41,486 nt of DNA from Pseudomonadota bacterium (GTDB lineage: Bacteria; Pseudomonadota; Gammaproteobacteria; Steroidobacterales; Woeseiaceae). The stretch lies in the NCBI GenBank assembly GCA_022567295.1, contig JADFHE010000024.1, positions 1-41,486 on the forward strand, in the 5' to 3' direction. Of the stretch, positions 26,574 through 35,117 are shown piece by piece. The position numbers and the translations under genes are program-made. The notes under the pieces were generated by a model. It searched no databases and was not told the origin of the DNA. It saw only the letters and a program-made list of their open reading frames with translations. The number at the start of each line of letters is the position of its first letter. Position 1 is the first letter of the stretch.

Positions 26574-28337
26574 GTGAGCAAGCGCATCGAGCCCGAAGTT
26601 CGTGTCATCTACGGGCGACTGTGGCGTTACGTCAGACCTCACAAGTTGATCGGTACGATCGCTGTTATCGGCATGGCCGCGACGGCTGTTATTGAAGCTG
26701 GCCTGGTTGCTCTGCTGCAACCGTTGACCGATGAGGCGCTGGTTGCAAAAAATCTTGAAACGGCGGCATGGATTCCTTTCGCTTTCATGGCCATTTTTGT
26801 TTTGCGAGGTGTGTCCGGGTTCGCGACGGAGGCTTCGCTTGGCTGGATCGGTCGACGAGTTATTAGCGATTTGCGTCTTGAAGTCTTCAATAAATTCCTG
26901 ACGTTGCCGGCCAAGTTTTTCGACGGTCAGGCTGCCGGCCCGTTGCTGTCACGCATGACCTACAACGTAGAGATGGTCGCAGAATCCGTAACGAGCGTGG
27001 TTACAATTGCGGTGCGAGATACGCTTACCGTGATTGCCGCTTTTTGCGTCATGCTTTACTTTAGTCCGGTGTTGACGATATTCGTCGCGATTCTGTTTCC
27101 GATAATTGCTGCTCTGGTGCGTTTGCTTGGCGTCGCATTTCGTCGTTATAGCAGTCGTATTCAGGACACAGTCGGTGAAGTGACGCAGGTGACTGACGAG
27201 GTGATTCGCGGCCATTGGGTGGTCAAAGCATTCGGTGGATTCGACTATGAACGGCAGCGAATGTTTGATGTCGACGAACGCAACCGCAAACAAAATTTGA
27301 AATTAATTCGTGTTCGCTCTTTCGGCGTTGCAGTTACGCAGGTCGTATTCGGCTTCGGAATTGCGATGGTGATTTATGTGGCCGGCCGGCAATCGCTCGA
27401 GGATCTGCTGAGCGCGGGCGAGTTCATCGCGTTCTTCTCCGCAATGATGCTCATGTTGCAGCCGGTCAGACGCATTACCAACGTTAATGCAACGTTGCAG
27501 CGTGGTGTTGCTGGAGCAGATAGTCTGTTTATGGTCATGGATGAGGCTGACGAAGACGACAGCGGAACACGGGTAGTCGATCGAGTCCGTGGCGATGTCC
27601 GCTTTGACAAGGTCGCGTTTTCCTATGCTATAGATAGTGGACCCGTTATCGATGGCATTAGCGTGGACATAACGGCAGGGCAAACCCTGGCAATCGTTGG
27701 CCATTCTGGAAGCGGAAAATCGACGTTGGTCAGTTTGCTGCCGAGATTCTACGAGCTGGGTTCAGGTGACATACTGATTGATGGCATACCCATTCGCGAT
27801 TTCACTCTTTCCAGCTTGCGGAATAATATCAGTCTGGTCAGCCAGGATGTCGTGCTGTTCAATGACACGATTAGAAACAATCTCGCGTATGGCCAGCTCA
27901 GGTCTCATACTGAGGAAGAGTTGCTGCGGGCCGCTGAGGCGGCCCACGTTCTCCACTTCGTGAACGATCTGCCGGGCGGCCTGGAAACCATGGTCGGAGA
28001 TCGAGGTGTTTTGTTGTCTGGCGGTCAGCGACAACGAATCGCCATTGGCAGGGCGCTGCTAAAAAACGCGCCATTGCTAATTTTGGATGAGGCGACGTCT
28101 GCGCTGGACACTCAGTCTGAGCGACGCATCCAGGAGGCGCTTGATGTCTTGATGAAGGACAGGACAACGCTGGTCATCGCCCATCGCCTGTCAACGGTCG
28201 AAAAGGCTGATCGCATTATCGTTCTGGATGCCGGCCGCATTGTCGAGTCCGGAACGCACGCAGAGTTGATAGCTCAGAACGGCCACTACGCCGCGCTGTA
28301 CCGCATGCAGTTCAGCGACGAACAGCGCGAACCGTGA
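26574..28337 (+). CDS. msbA: Lipid A export ABC transporter MsbA
   Basis: A 587-residue half transporter that flips lipid A-core across the inner membrane. Six spans occupy about residues 20-310. The nucleotide-binding domain (about 345-580) has Walker A GHSGSGKSTLVSLL, the Q-loop VSQDVVLFNDT, signature LSGGQRQRIAIGRALL, Walker B LLILDEATSALD and the H-loop IAHRLSTVEKAD. The GTG start has GAGGAAA nine bases upstream. The end overlaps lpxK (GTGA), which adds lipid A specificity by context. Confidence 0.95.
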   Translation: MSKRIEPEVRVIYGRLWRYVRPHKLIGTIAVIGMAATAVIEAGLVALLQPLTDEALVAKNLETAAWIPFAFMAIFVLRGVSGFATEASLGWIGRRVISDLRLEVFNKFLTLPAKFFDGQAAGPLLSRMTYNVEMVAESVTSVVTIAVRDTLTVIAAFCVMLYFSPVLTIFVAILFPIIAALVRLLGVAFRRYSSRIQDTVGEVTQVTDEVIRGHWVVKAFGGFDYERQRMFDVDERNRKQNLKLIRVRSFGVAVTQVVFGFGIAMVIYVAGRQSLEDLLSAGEFIAFFSAMMLMLQPVRRITNVNATLQRGVAGADSLFMVMDEADEDDSGTRVVDRVRGDVRFDKVAFSYAIDSGPVIDGISVDITAGQTLAIVGHSGSGKSTLVSLLPRFYELGSGDILIDGIPIRDFTLSSLRNNISLVSQDVVLFNDTIRNNLAYGQLRSHTEEELLRAAEAAHVLHFVNDLPGGLETMVGDRGVLLSGGQRQRIAIGRALLKNAPLLILDEATSALDTQSERRIQEALDVLMKDRTTLVIAHRLSTVEKADRIIVLDAGRIVESGTHAELIAQNGHYAALYRMQFSDEQREP

Positions 28338-29341
28338 GCGCGATCTACCGCTGGTTACAGAAAGTCTGGTACGAAGACGGATCGTTCGGCTGGGTCCTTT
28401 TACCGCTGAGCGGTGTCTATGGGTTAATACTGGGGATTCGATCGCTGTTATACCGCCGCGGAGTGATCAAGACTCACAAAGCGCACGTACCTGTTATCGT
28501 CGTTGGCAATATCACGGCAGGCGGAACCGGCAAGACGCCGACTGTAATCTGGCTGGTCAATGAGTTGCGCGCTAAAGGATATATGCCCGGTATTTTGAGT
28601 CGCGGATACGGCGGCAGTAAGTCAGGCACATCAATGCGTGTTGACGCAGACAGCGAGGCGGCAGTCGTTGGAGATGAACCTGTGTTGCTGGCCAGGCGAG
28701 GGCGGTGTCCTGTTGCTGTGGATTCGGATCGAGTCAGGGCAGCAGCGATGCTTGTTGATGATGGCGTGGACGTCATCATTGCCGATGACGGTTTGCAACA
28801 TCGGCGATTGCAACGTGATTACGAGATATGTGTCATTGACGGCACGCGCGGACTTGGCAACGGCAGATTACTGCCCGCCGGACCGTTGCGTGAATCACCG
28901 CAGCGACTCGCGAGCGTTGATCAGGTACTCGTGAATGGCGGCGATGCAGAACCGGATGCGATCCGGTTCGATCTGGTCGCCACAGAGGCTCAGCGCTTAA
29001 ATGGTTCGTTGGCAAGGTCTCTGCAAGGCTTTAAGGATTCGACCGTGCATGCAGTCGCTGCAATCGGAAACCCGCAACGATTCTTCGATCTGTTGCGCGC
29101 GAACGGCATTCAGGTAATCGAACACAGCTTTCCCGATCATGCGGCGATCGCGATTTCGGATTTGCGATTTGGCGATCAGTTCAATATTTTTCTGACAGAG
29201 AAGGATGTCGTTAAACTGGACAGGAATATATCTGACAAGTACTGGTTTGTCCCGGTGGACCTGATTATGGATGCTGAAAATTCGGCCGCGATGATGACGC
29301 AGATCGTGTCGCGCCTGCGAGAGTACAGTGGTTCGCGATGA
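28334..29341 (+). CDS. lpxK: Tetraacyldisaccharide 4'-kinase LpxK
   Basis: A 335-residue inner-membrane-associated kinase that phosphorylates the 4' position of the lipid A disaccharide. The N-terminal amphipathic/hydrophobic segment (about 18-36) is followed by the P-loop VVGNITAGGTGKTP (about 56-69). SRGYGGS, GDEPVLLARR and DDGLQHRRLQRDYEICVIDG are the other family motifs. Its stop overlaps the kdsB ATG by four bases. Confidence 0.96.
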   Translation: MSAIYRWLQKVWYEDGSFGWVLLPLSGVYGLILGIRSLLYRRGVIKTHKAHVPVIVVGNITAGGTGKTPTVIWLVNELRAKGYMPGILSRGYGGSKSGTSMRVDADSEAAVVGDEPVLLARRGRCPVAVDSDRVRAAAMLVDDGVDVIIADDGLQHRRLQRDYEICVIDGTRGLGNGRLLPAGPLRESPQRLASVDQVLVNGGDAEPDAIRFDLVATEAQRLNGSLARSLQGFKDSTVHAVAAIGNPQRFFDLLRANGIQVIEHSFPDHAAIAISDLRFGDQFNIFLTEKDVVKLDRNISDKYWFVPVDLIMDAENSAAMMTQIVSRLREYSGSR

Positions 29342-30084
29342 CAGATTTTATTGTAGTTATTCCATCACGATATTTCTCTACGCGATTACCCGGAAAGCCG
29401 TTGCTGGATATTAATGGCAAGCCGATGATTCAGCATGTTTACGAACGCGGCATGGAAAGCGCGGCGACAGAGGTCGTCATTGCAACTGATGACGAGCGAA
29501 TTGCACAGACAGCCGAGTCCTTTGGTGCGCCGGTATGCATGACCAGAGCAGATCATCAGTCCGGTACCGAGCGCATTGCGGAAGTCGCCGATCTGATGGC
29601 TTGGGACGACTCACAGATTGTCGTCAATCTGCAAGGCGACGAGCCGTCGATGCCGGCTCAATTGATTAATCAGTGCGCAAAACTGCTTGACGATGCGTCC
29701 GCCGACATCGCGACGCTGGCATCGCCTTTCCTCGGCCGCGAGGACTATGAAAATCCCAACTGCGTCAAGGTGATATGCAATGACAATCATCACGCAATTT
29801 ACTTCTCGAGAGCACCTGTTCCTTATGCACGCGAGTCAACGCACAATGAGCTGGCGTTCGATTCAGCGCTACATCATCATGGCATCTATGCCTATCGCTG
29901 CGGCGTATTGCGGCGATTTGTGAAGGCACAACCGTCTGCACTTGAAATTAGCGAGCAACTGGAGCAGTTGCGCGCATTGTCACTGGGCATGACCATCGCT
30001 GTGGGTGTACCCGCAGAACGGCCCGGTAGCGGCATCGATACTGAAGACGACCTGCGGCGAGCGGTGGACGATTCGTCGGCCTGA
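29338..30084 (+). CDS. kdsB: 3-deoxy-manno-octulosonate cytidylyltransferase KdsB
   Basis: A 248-residue enzyme that makes CMP-Kdo for lipopolysaccharide. The N-terminal IPSRYFSTRLPGKPLLDINGKPMIQHVYE contains the nucleotide-binding loop, and VVNLQGDEPSMP the metal/substrate loop. YFSRAPVPYARE, HHGIYAYRCGVLRRF and SGIDTEDDL complete the fold, so the gene looks intact. The next gene is convergent after 11 bases, with no terminator visible. In Pseudomonas a protein tyrosine phosphatase gene and murB follow kdsB. Confidence 0.97.
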   Translation: MTDFIVVIPSRYFSTRLPGKPLLDINGKPMIQHVYERGMESAATEVVIATDDERIAQTAESFGAPVCMTRADHQSGTERIAEVADLMAWDDSQIVVNLQGDEPSMPAQLINQCAKLLDDASADIATLASPFLGREDYENPNCVKVICNDNHHAIYFSRAPVPYARESTHNELAFDSALHHHGIYAYRCGVLRRFVKAQPSALEISEQLEQLRALSLGMTIAVGVPAERPGSGIDTEDDLRRAVDDSSA

Positions 30085-30095
30085 GACGAGCTGGG

Positions 30096-31637
30096 CTATC
30101 CCTCGCGCAGTCCTTTTATAAGCCCCACGCACATGACCAGTAATACCAGTCCGAACGGCAGGCCGATCGATATCGTGAGCGCTTGCAGAGAGGCCATGCC
30201 ACCACCGAGCATTAGCGCGGTCGCGACCAGCCCGGCAAGAACACACCAGAAAACACGTTGTTGCACGGGCGCATCCATTTTGCCGCCCGCGGTAATCGTA
30301 TCCATGACAAGCGAGCCGGAATCTGCCGACGTAATAAAAAAGATTGCGATGAGCAGCACGCTGACGGCTGATACGAACTTCGTAAACGGTAATTGCTCAA
30401 GCATTTTAAATAGCGCGAGTTCCGGTACAGAATCCGCTACGCCGCGATAACCGTCGGTGAAGAGTTGATCGAGTGCGGTTCCGCCGAACGTCGACATCCA
30501 GAGAATGCCGATGATCGACGGGATGATCAGGACCCAGATAATGAACTCGCGAACTGTTCGGCCATAACTGATGCGCGCGATAAACATTCCGACGAACGGC
30601 GACCAGGAAATCCACCACGCCCAGTAAAAGGTCGTCCAGTCGTGCAAGAAAGCCGAGTCCTCGCGGCCGATCCAGTTACTAAGGCTTGGAATGTAATAAA
30701 CGTAGTCAACGACGGCATTGAAGATAGTATTCAGTATCACGAGCGTTGGACCGGCGATTATGACGAACAGCCACAATGCGCCTGCCATGCCCATGTTGAT
30801 TTCACTTAGGCGCTTGACGCCCTTGTCCAGGCCGGCAATCACGGAAATGAGGGCGACGCCAATGATCACCAGGATGAGGATTACTTTGGTCAGGTTATTA
30901 ATCGGCACGTCAAACAGGTAGTGCAGACCGCCGGCGATCTGCTCGGCACCGAATCCCAGTGATACCGCAAGACCGAACAGGGTCGCGAGAACCGCAGTGA
31001 TATCGATGAAGTGGCCGAATGGTCCCCACACAGCTTTGCCGACCAGGGGATAAAACGCTGAGCGCAGGGTCAGCGGCATGCCGCGGTTGAAGCAGAAAAA
31101 GGCCAGCGACAGGCCAACGATCGCGTATATAGCCCAGGCATGCAGGCCCCAATGAAAAATCGCCGCCGACATGCCGACCGCGCGCGCGGAGTCGATATGT
31201 GCCGGATCAATTCCGATGGGCGGATTCAACGTGTGAGTAACAGGCTCGAGCACACCGAAAAACATCAGTCCGATTCCGACACCGGCAGCAAACAACATGG
31301 CGAGCCAGTCCGGATAGCTGTATTTCGGTTTCGCATCAGCGCCACCGAGACGTATGCGACCAAGTTTCGTGACAGCAATAGCTAAGCAAAAGATAATCAG
31401 GAAATCGGCCGTAATGATAAAGAACCAGTCGAACTTTGTCGTAATCCAGGTGCGCATATCGACGAAAAAACCTGCGGCCTGCTCCTGGAACAGCAATGTG
31501 CCAACGACAAATGCAACCACGAAGATTGCCGAGATCGCGAAAACCGGCTGGTGAATGTCGAGACCGAGGACTTGAATATTGTGTTCACCAATCGTGTGAC
31601 CAATATCGGGGTGCTGGTTGGCGGATTTGTCGTTCAA
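30096..31637 (-). CDS. BCCT-family transporter, probably for betaine-type substrates
   Basis: A 513-residue transporter with about 12 spans. Family marks are FAAGVGIGLMFFGVLEPV (the glycine-rich segment of the third span), FHWGLHAWAIYAIVGLSLAFF, and the signature FYWAWWISWSPFVGMFIARISYG, in which the tryptophan-rich box cradles quaternary ammonium groups. BCCT proteins import glycine betaine, choline, carnitine or related compounds, and the divergent demethylation genes fit. The start is a TTG at 31637 with TGAGGAAAG just upstream; another in-frame TTG at 31673 has no such site. The C-terminal tail is short, unlike BetP-type osmosensors, so a nutritional role is more likely. Confidence 0.9.
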   Translation of the reverse strand: MNDKSANQHPDIGHTIGEHNIQVLGLDIHQPVFAISAIFVVAFVVGTLLFQEQAAGFFVDMRTWITTKFDWFFIITADFLIIFCLAIAVTKLGRIRLGGADAKPKYSYPDWLAMLFAAGVGIGLMFFGVLEPVTHTLNPPIGIDPAHIDSARAVGMSAAIFHWGLHAWAIYAIVGLSLAFFCFNRGMPLTLRSAFYPLVGKAVWGPFGHFIDITAVLATLFGLAVSLGFGAEQIAGGLHYLFDVPINNLTKVILILVIIGVALISVIAGLDKGVKRLSEINMGMAGALWLFVIIAGPTLVILNTIFNAVVDYVYYIPSLSNWIGREDSAFLHDWTTFYWAWWISWSPFVGMFIARISYGRTVREFIIWVLIIPSIIGILWMSTFGGTALDQLFTDGYRGVADSVPELALFKMLEQLPFTKFVSAVSVLLIAIFFITSADSGSLVMDTITAGGKMDAPVQQRVFWCVLAGLVATALMLGGGMASLQALTISIGLPFGLVLLVMCVGLIKGLREG

Positions 31638-31640
31638 ATG

Positions 31641-31650
31641 TCTTTCCTCA
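31641..31650 (-). promoter_or_regulatory. Ribosome-binding site supporting the TTG start of the BCCT gene
   Basis: The minus strand reads TGAGGAAAGA, a strong Shine-Dalgarno match. It ends three bases before the TTG at 31637, with the AGGA core about seven bases away. It decides the start against the upstream in-frame TTG at 31673. Confidence 0.6.
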
Positions 31651-31713
31651 TCGCAAGCTCTCTCGCGAGCCAACGGTCCATTAAGTCAACGTAGTCTCTG
31701 CAGCCTCCGACCG

Positions 31714-31749
31714 GTGTCGTTTTTGGCCAGAGGAGTGTCGCAGAGAACC
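31714..31749. promoter_or_regulatory. Direct repeats with 21-base spacing in the BCCT/mttB divergent region
   Basis: GTGTCG occurs at 31714-31719 and again at 31735-31740, exactly 21 bases apart (two helical turns). Each copy is followed by CCA after seven bases, giving the shared pattern GTGTCG-N7-CCA. Direct repeats of this spacing are a usual binding arrangement of AraC-family regulators, and one is encoded at 38755-39747. I infer a candidate operator serving both divergent units. No homologous second site was recognised. Confidence 0.4.
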
Positions 31750-31801
31750 AAGCAGCGTCCGCAATTTCGGGACAAACTGACACGCTGATATTACTTGAGG
31801 C

Positions 31802-31815
31802 CGCCGGTGCCGGCG
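31802..31815. repeat. Short inverted repeat ahead of the mttB-like gene
   Basis: CGCCGG and CCGGCG form a perfect 6-base inverted repeat around TG, 19 bases before the chosen ATG. It may be an operator half-site pair or a leader hairpin. A 14-base GC-rich palindrome can also occur by chance. Confidence 0.3.
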
Positions 31816-31833
31816 AACTTTATCGAGACCCAA

Positions 31834-33387
31834 ATGAGTGCGATGTCCAACAAGAGTACGCGCAGGAAAAGAGGTGCGGGCCGCAAGGCCAAGCGTGCCG
31901 CCCGGCAGCAGATTCCTGTCTCCACGGCGACATGGATCGACAGGAAAATTCCCTATTACGAAATTCTTGACGAAGAGGGGCTGCAACTCATTGAGCACAA
32001 CGCCGAGACGGTACTCGAAGAAACGGGTATCGAGTTTCGCGAATTTCCTCGAGCGTTAGATCTGTGGCGTGAGGCGGGTGCTGACGTTGATGGAGAGCGA
32101 GTGCGTTTTCCGCGTGGCTTGTGTCGTTCGATCATCCAGGCTTCAGCACCGGCCGAATTCATGCAACACGCACGCAACCCGGATCGCAGTGTAATCATTG
32201 GCGGTGACCGCACCGTATTGGTCCCCGCGTACGGCTCGCCGTTTATCCGCAATCTTGAGGAGGGAAGACGTTACGCAACGATTCACGATTTTCGCAATTT
32301 CGTAAAACTTACCTATATGAGTCCGGGACTGCATCATTCGGGTGGCACTGTGTGTGAGCCCGTTGATATCCCAGTCAACAAACGCCATTTCGACATGGTG
32401 TACAGTCACATCAAGTACAGCGACAAACCATTCATGGGATCGGTCACGGCGCCGGAGCGTGCCCAGGACACGGTCGATATGGCGAAGATAGTTTTTGGTG
32501 ACGACTTCGTGCAAAAAAACACGGTGATCACGAGCCTGATCAACGCCAACTCACCATTGACGTATGACGCAACAATGCTGGGTGCTGCGACTGTCTATGC
32601 CGAGAACAACCAGGCGACAATGATTTCGCCGTTTCTGATTGCCGGTGCCATGTCACCGGTCGCCGTCGCGGGAACCGTTACGCAAATCCTGGCCGAGGCG
32701 CTGGCTGGTCTGGCTTACGTGCAGCTGGTTCGCCCGGGCGTTCCGGTCATATTCGGCACATTTGCGGCGGCTGTTTCAATGCAGACGGGTGCACCGACGT
32801 TCGGGACGCCTGAGCCAAGCATCATTCTGTACGTGGCAGCCGCGCTGGCGCGGCGCCTCGGAGTGCCGTTTCGCAGTGGCGGCGGGTTGTGCGGTTCGAA
32901 AATTCCTGATGCCCAGGCCGCGTATGAATCTGCCAACACCTTGAACGCGGCCGCTTTGGCGGGTGTTAATTTCATGCTGCATACAGCGGGCTGGCTCGAG
33001 GGCGGACTGGTGATGGGGTATGAGAAATTCATTATGGACGCCGATCAGGCGAACATGATTGCGATCCTGCTGCAGGGTGTCGATCTTTCCGAAAACGGGC
33101 AAGCGATGGACGCGATACGCGAAGTCGGTCCTGGGTCGCATTTCCTGGGTGCGGCACACACGCAGGCTAATTTCGAAACGGCGTTTTACCGCTCGAACGT
33201 GGCTGATAACAACAGCTTCGAGCAGTGGGATGAGGACGGTTCACAGGACACGGCGACCCGAGCGAATGCTATCTGGAAGCGAATGTTGGATAACTATGAA
33301 GCGCCGCCGCTGGACTCCGCAGTCGATGAGGCGTTGCTCGAATTCATTGCGCGCCGCAAGTCCGAATTCAAGGATATGGATTACTAA
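31834..33387 (+). CDS. MttB-family corrinoid methyltransferase without pyrrolysine
   Basis: A 517-residue member of the trimethylamine methyltransferase (MttB) superfamily. After a basic 25-residue N-terminal tail rich in Lys and Arg, the TIM-barrel body starts at IDRKIPYYEILDEEGLQLIEHNAETVLEE. Other typical parts are YGSPFIRNLEEGRRYATIHDFRNFVKL and GVPFRSGGGLCGSKIPDAQAAYESA. The frame has no internal TAG, so it belongs to the non-pyrrolysine branch, of which the glycine betaine:corrinoid methyltransferase MtgB is the best-known example. The likely reaction is methyl transfer from glycine betaine or a similar quaternary amine to a corrinoid protein. A corrinoid-protein homologue follows directly, but is damaged. 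Confidence 0.88.
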   Translation: MSAMSNKSTRRKRGAGRKAKRAARQQIPVSTATWIDRKIPYYEILDEEGLQLIEHNAETVLEETGIEFREFPRALDLWREAGADVDGERVRFPRGLCRSIIQASAPAEFMQHARNPDRSVIIGGDRTVLVPAYGSPFIRNLEEGRRYATIHDFRNFVKLTYMSPGLHHSGGTVCEPVDIPVNKRHFDMVYSHIKYSDKPFMGSVTAPERAQDTVDMAKIVFGDDFVQKNTVITSLINANSPLTYDATMLGAATVYAENNQATMISPFLIAGAMSPVAVAGTVTQILAEALAGLAYVQLVRPGVPVIFGTFAAAVSMQTGAPTFGTPEPSIILYVAAALARRLGVPFRSGGGLCGSKIPDAQAAYESANTLNAAALAGVNFMLHTAGWLEGGLVMGYEKFIMDADQANMIAILLQGVDLSENGQAMDAIREVGPGSHFLGAAHTQANFETAFYRSNVADNNSFEQWDEDGSQDTATRANAIWKRMLDNYEAPPLDSAVDEALLEFIARRKSEFKDMDY

Positions 33388-33398
33388 GAGGATATGCA

Positions 33399-33893
33399 GT
33401 GAGCGACGATAATCAGATCACGATCGACGACCACTTCATCCTTGCCGAACTAGGCGAAGATGAACTCGTCGAGCAGATGTTTGACGACTTGTATGACGGC
33501 CTCAGGGAATTGATCGAAGAAGGCACGACTATACTTCTCAGCCGTGGCTGGTCAGCCGAACGAGTGCTCAGCCAGGCGCTGGTTGCAGGCATGAGAATCG
33601 TTGGCATCGATTTTCGCGATGGCATCTTGTTCGTTCCGGACGTATTGCTGGCGGCAAATGCCATGCAAGGCGGCATGGCAATTCTGCGTCCGTTACTGGC
33701 CGAAACCGACATCAAACCGATCGGCAAGATGATTATCGGCACCGGTATCGATAACTCGATTGACGATTATTTCGCAGCGCTGGAAGCAAAAGAGTTTGCT
33801 CTTGCGGTCGGTGCCAAATGTCGAGACGCCGCGCAAACAGCGGAGATCGTCCCGCGACTGCGCAAAGAGCGACGCCGGGCATTTTGTGCGTAA
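33399..33893 (+). pseudogene. MtbC/MttC-like corrinoid protein with internal loss of the cobalamin-binding core
   Basis: A 164-residue product from a GTG start. Residues about 10-105 match the helical cap domain of methyltransferase corrinoid proteins (ALVAGMRIVGIDFRDGILFVPDVLLAANAMQGG, KPIGKMIIGT). In intact relatives GT is followed by a segment with the DxHxxG cobalamin ligand motif and the Rossmann domain. Here the text jumps after GT to about 16 unrelated residues, and then to EFALAVGAKCRDAAQTAEIV, which resembles the C-terminal end of such proteins (KxVGADxYCRDAA). About 60-80 residues including the cobalt-ligating His are missing, and the family is usually 210-235 long. The frame is kept, so a short product may still be made, but binding B12 as usual seems impossible. 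A deletion, decay or assembly error are all possible. Confidence 0.7.
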
Positions 33894-34013
33894 GTCCATT
33901 CGGTCTGTGGCGTCCGGGTCAGGCCCGGGAAAGCGATCCAGCCCTTGCATACTGCGGTCATGCAGGCCGTAATAGGCGCTGATGTCGTGTTGGGGCAGGT
34001 TGTAGAGAGACCA

Positions 34014-35117
34014 ATGTCTGAGCAAGCCATAAGAGTGAAGCAGCAAGCGGAGACGGTCGATATCGTCTGGCCAGATGGTACGCAGACATCTCTTCCCCAT
34101 CTCTGGCTGCGCGATAATTGCGACTGCAACGACTGCCGGGTAGAGCAGACAACCGAAAAGAAGTTCATGGTGACGAGCGTGACGGTCGACATTAAGCCGG
34201 CCAGTACCGAGTACCTGGATGATACGCTGCGAATTGTATGGCCGGACGGTCACGCAACCTGCTACAACGGCTGCGATTTGCACGCGTTTGCAAATGAGGA
34301 CACCGAATGGCGGTCGGAGTGGGGAGCCGGGTATGTACCGGTCGGCTTCGATTTTCAGGACTTCCTCAACGACGATGGCGCGGCCGCGTCCGCGATCCAG
34401 GAATTTGTCAAAAGTGGTGCGATGGTCTTGAAGAACGCGCCGCAAGAGCCCAATACACTGGAACAACTGGCGCCCCGTCTCGGACCGATCCGCGAAGTGT
34501 TGTTCGAGCGGATACACAATGTCGAGGTTTACGCGGACGGCTACAATGTTGCGCATACGTCGCTGCCGCTGCCGCCGCACAATGATTTCGCCAGCTATAG
34601 CTGGCCACCGAGCGTGCAGGCACTGCACATGCTTGTAAATGAAGTGCCTGGTGGTGAATCAGTAGTCGTCGATGGATGGCGAGTCCTGAGTGAACTACGT
34701 GCTGCGCGGCCGGACCTGTTCGACGTTTTGTGTTCGACGCCGGTTCCGTTTCGCATGTTTGATCGCGACAATGAAACATACACGCTTGAGCCATTGGTGC
34801 GTTGTGATGTTGATGGCCATATCACGGGCCTGCGCTTTTCGAATCAATTGATGCAGGCCATCAATCCAAATCGTCCAGGAGTTGCCAAATTTTATCGCGC
34901 CTACCATGAGCTCTGCAAACGCGTTACCGATCCATCGGTCAAGGTCTCATTTCGGCTCGGGGCGGGAGAGATACTGGTGGTTGCGAGTCACCGGGTACTG
35001 CATGGGCGAAATGCGTTCCAGGCATCTGGCAGACGTCACTTGCAGGACGCGTATTTCGAATTCGATAATGTTCGCAATCACCTTGTTTTGCTGCGACGGA
35101 AAGGACTTGTGCAATGA
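34014..35117 (+). CDS. Fe(II)/2-oxoglutarate oxygenase of the gamma-butyrobetaine hydroxylase family, TmpA candidate
   Basis: A 367-residue protein. The N-terminal domain has the zinc site C36, C38, C41 and H90 known from gamma-butyrobetaine hydroxylase. The catalytic domain has H189-x-D191 and H330 as iron ligands (PPHNDF and RVLHGRNAF) and a downstream Arg-rich segment for 2-oxoglutarate. Relatives act on gamma-butyrobetaine, trimethyllysine or, for TmpA, 2-(trimethylammonio)ethylphosphonate. TmpA was long misannotated as a butyrobetaine hydroxylase. The immediately overlapping HD gene is the known partner arrangement of TmpA, so I favour that function, but sequence alone cannot separate the substrates. 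The frame is open 23 codons further upstream, but the ATG at 34014 (MSEQAIRV) is preferred. Confidence 0.8.
   Translation: MSEQAIRVKQQAETVDIVWPDGTQTSLPHLWLRDNCDCNDCRVEQTTEKKFMVTSVTVDIKPASTEYLDDTLRIVWPDGHATCYNGCDLHAFANEDTEWRSEWGAGYVPVGFDFQDFLNDDGAAASAIQEFVKSGAMVLKNAPQEPNTLEQLAPRLGPIREVLFERIHNVEVYADGYNVAHTSLPLPPHNDFASYSWPPSVQALHMLVNEVPGGESVVVDGWRVLSELRAARPDLFDVLCSTPVPFRMFDRDNETYTLEPLVRCDVDGHITGLRFSNQLMQAINPNRPGVAKFYRAYHELCKRVTDPSVKVSFRLGAGEILVVASHRVLHGRNAFQASGRRHLQDAYFEFDNVRNHLVLLRRKGLVQ

Noticed and set aside
30085..30095. Terminator between the convergent kdsB and BCCT genes
   Set aside because: Only 11 bases separate the stops and no stem with a T run is visible there.
31834..33387. Pyrrolysine-containing trimethylamine methyltransferase
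   Set aside because: The frame runs uninterrupted to a TAA with no internal in-frame TAG, so the product belongs to the non-pyrrolysine branch.
33693..34628. Minus-strand open frame of 311 codons over the damaged corrinoid gene and the oxygenase start
   Set aside because: I examined it as a possible inverted piece of the missing corrinoid domain, but no DxHxxG or Rossmann-like sequence appears in any minus frame, and it is a shadow of the oxygenase gene.
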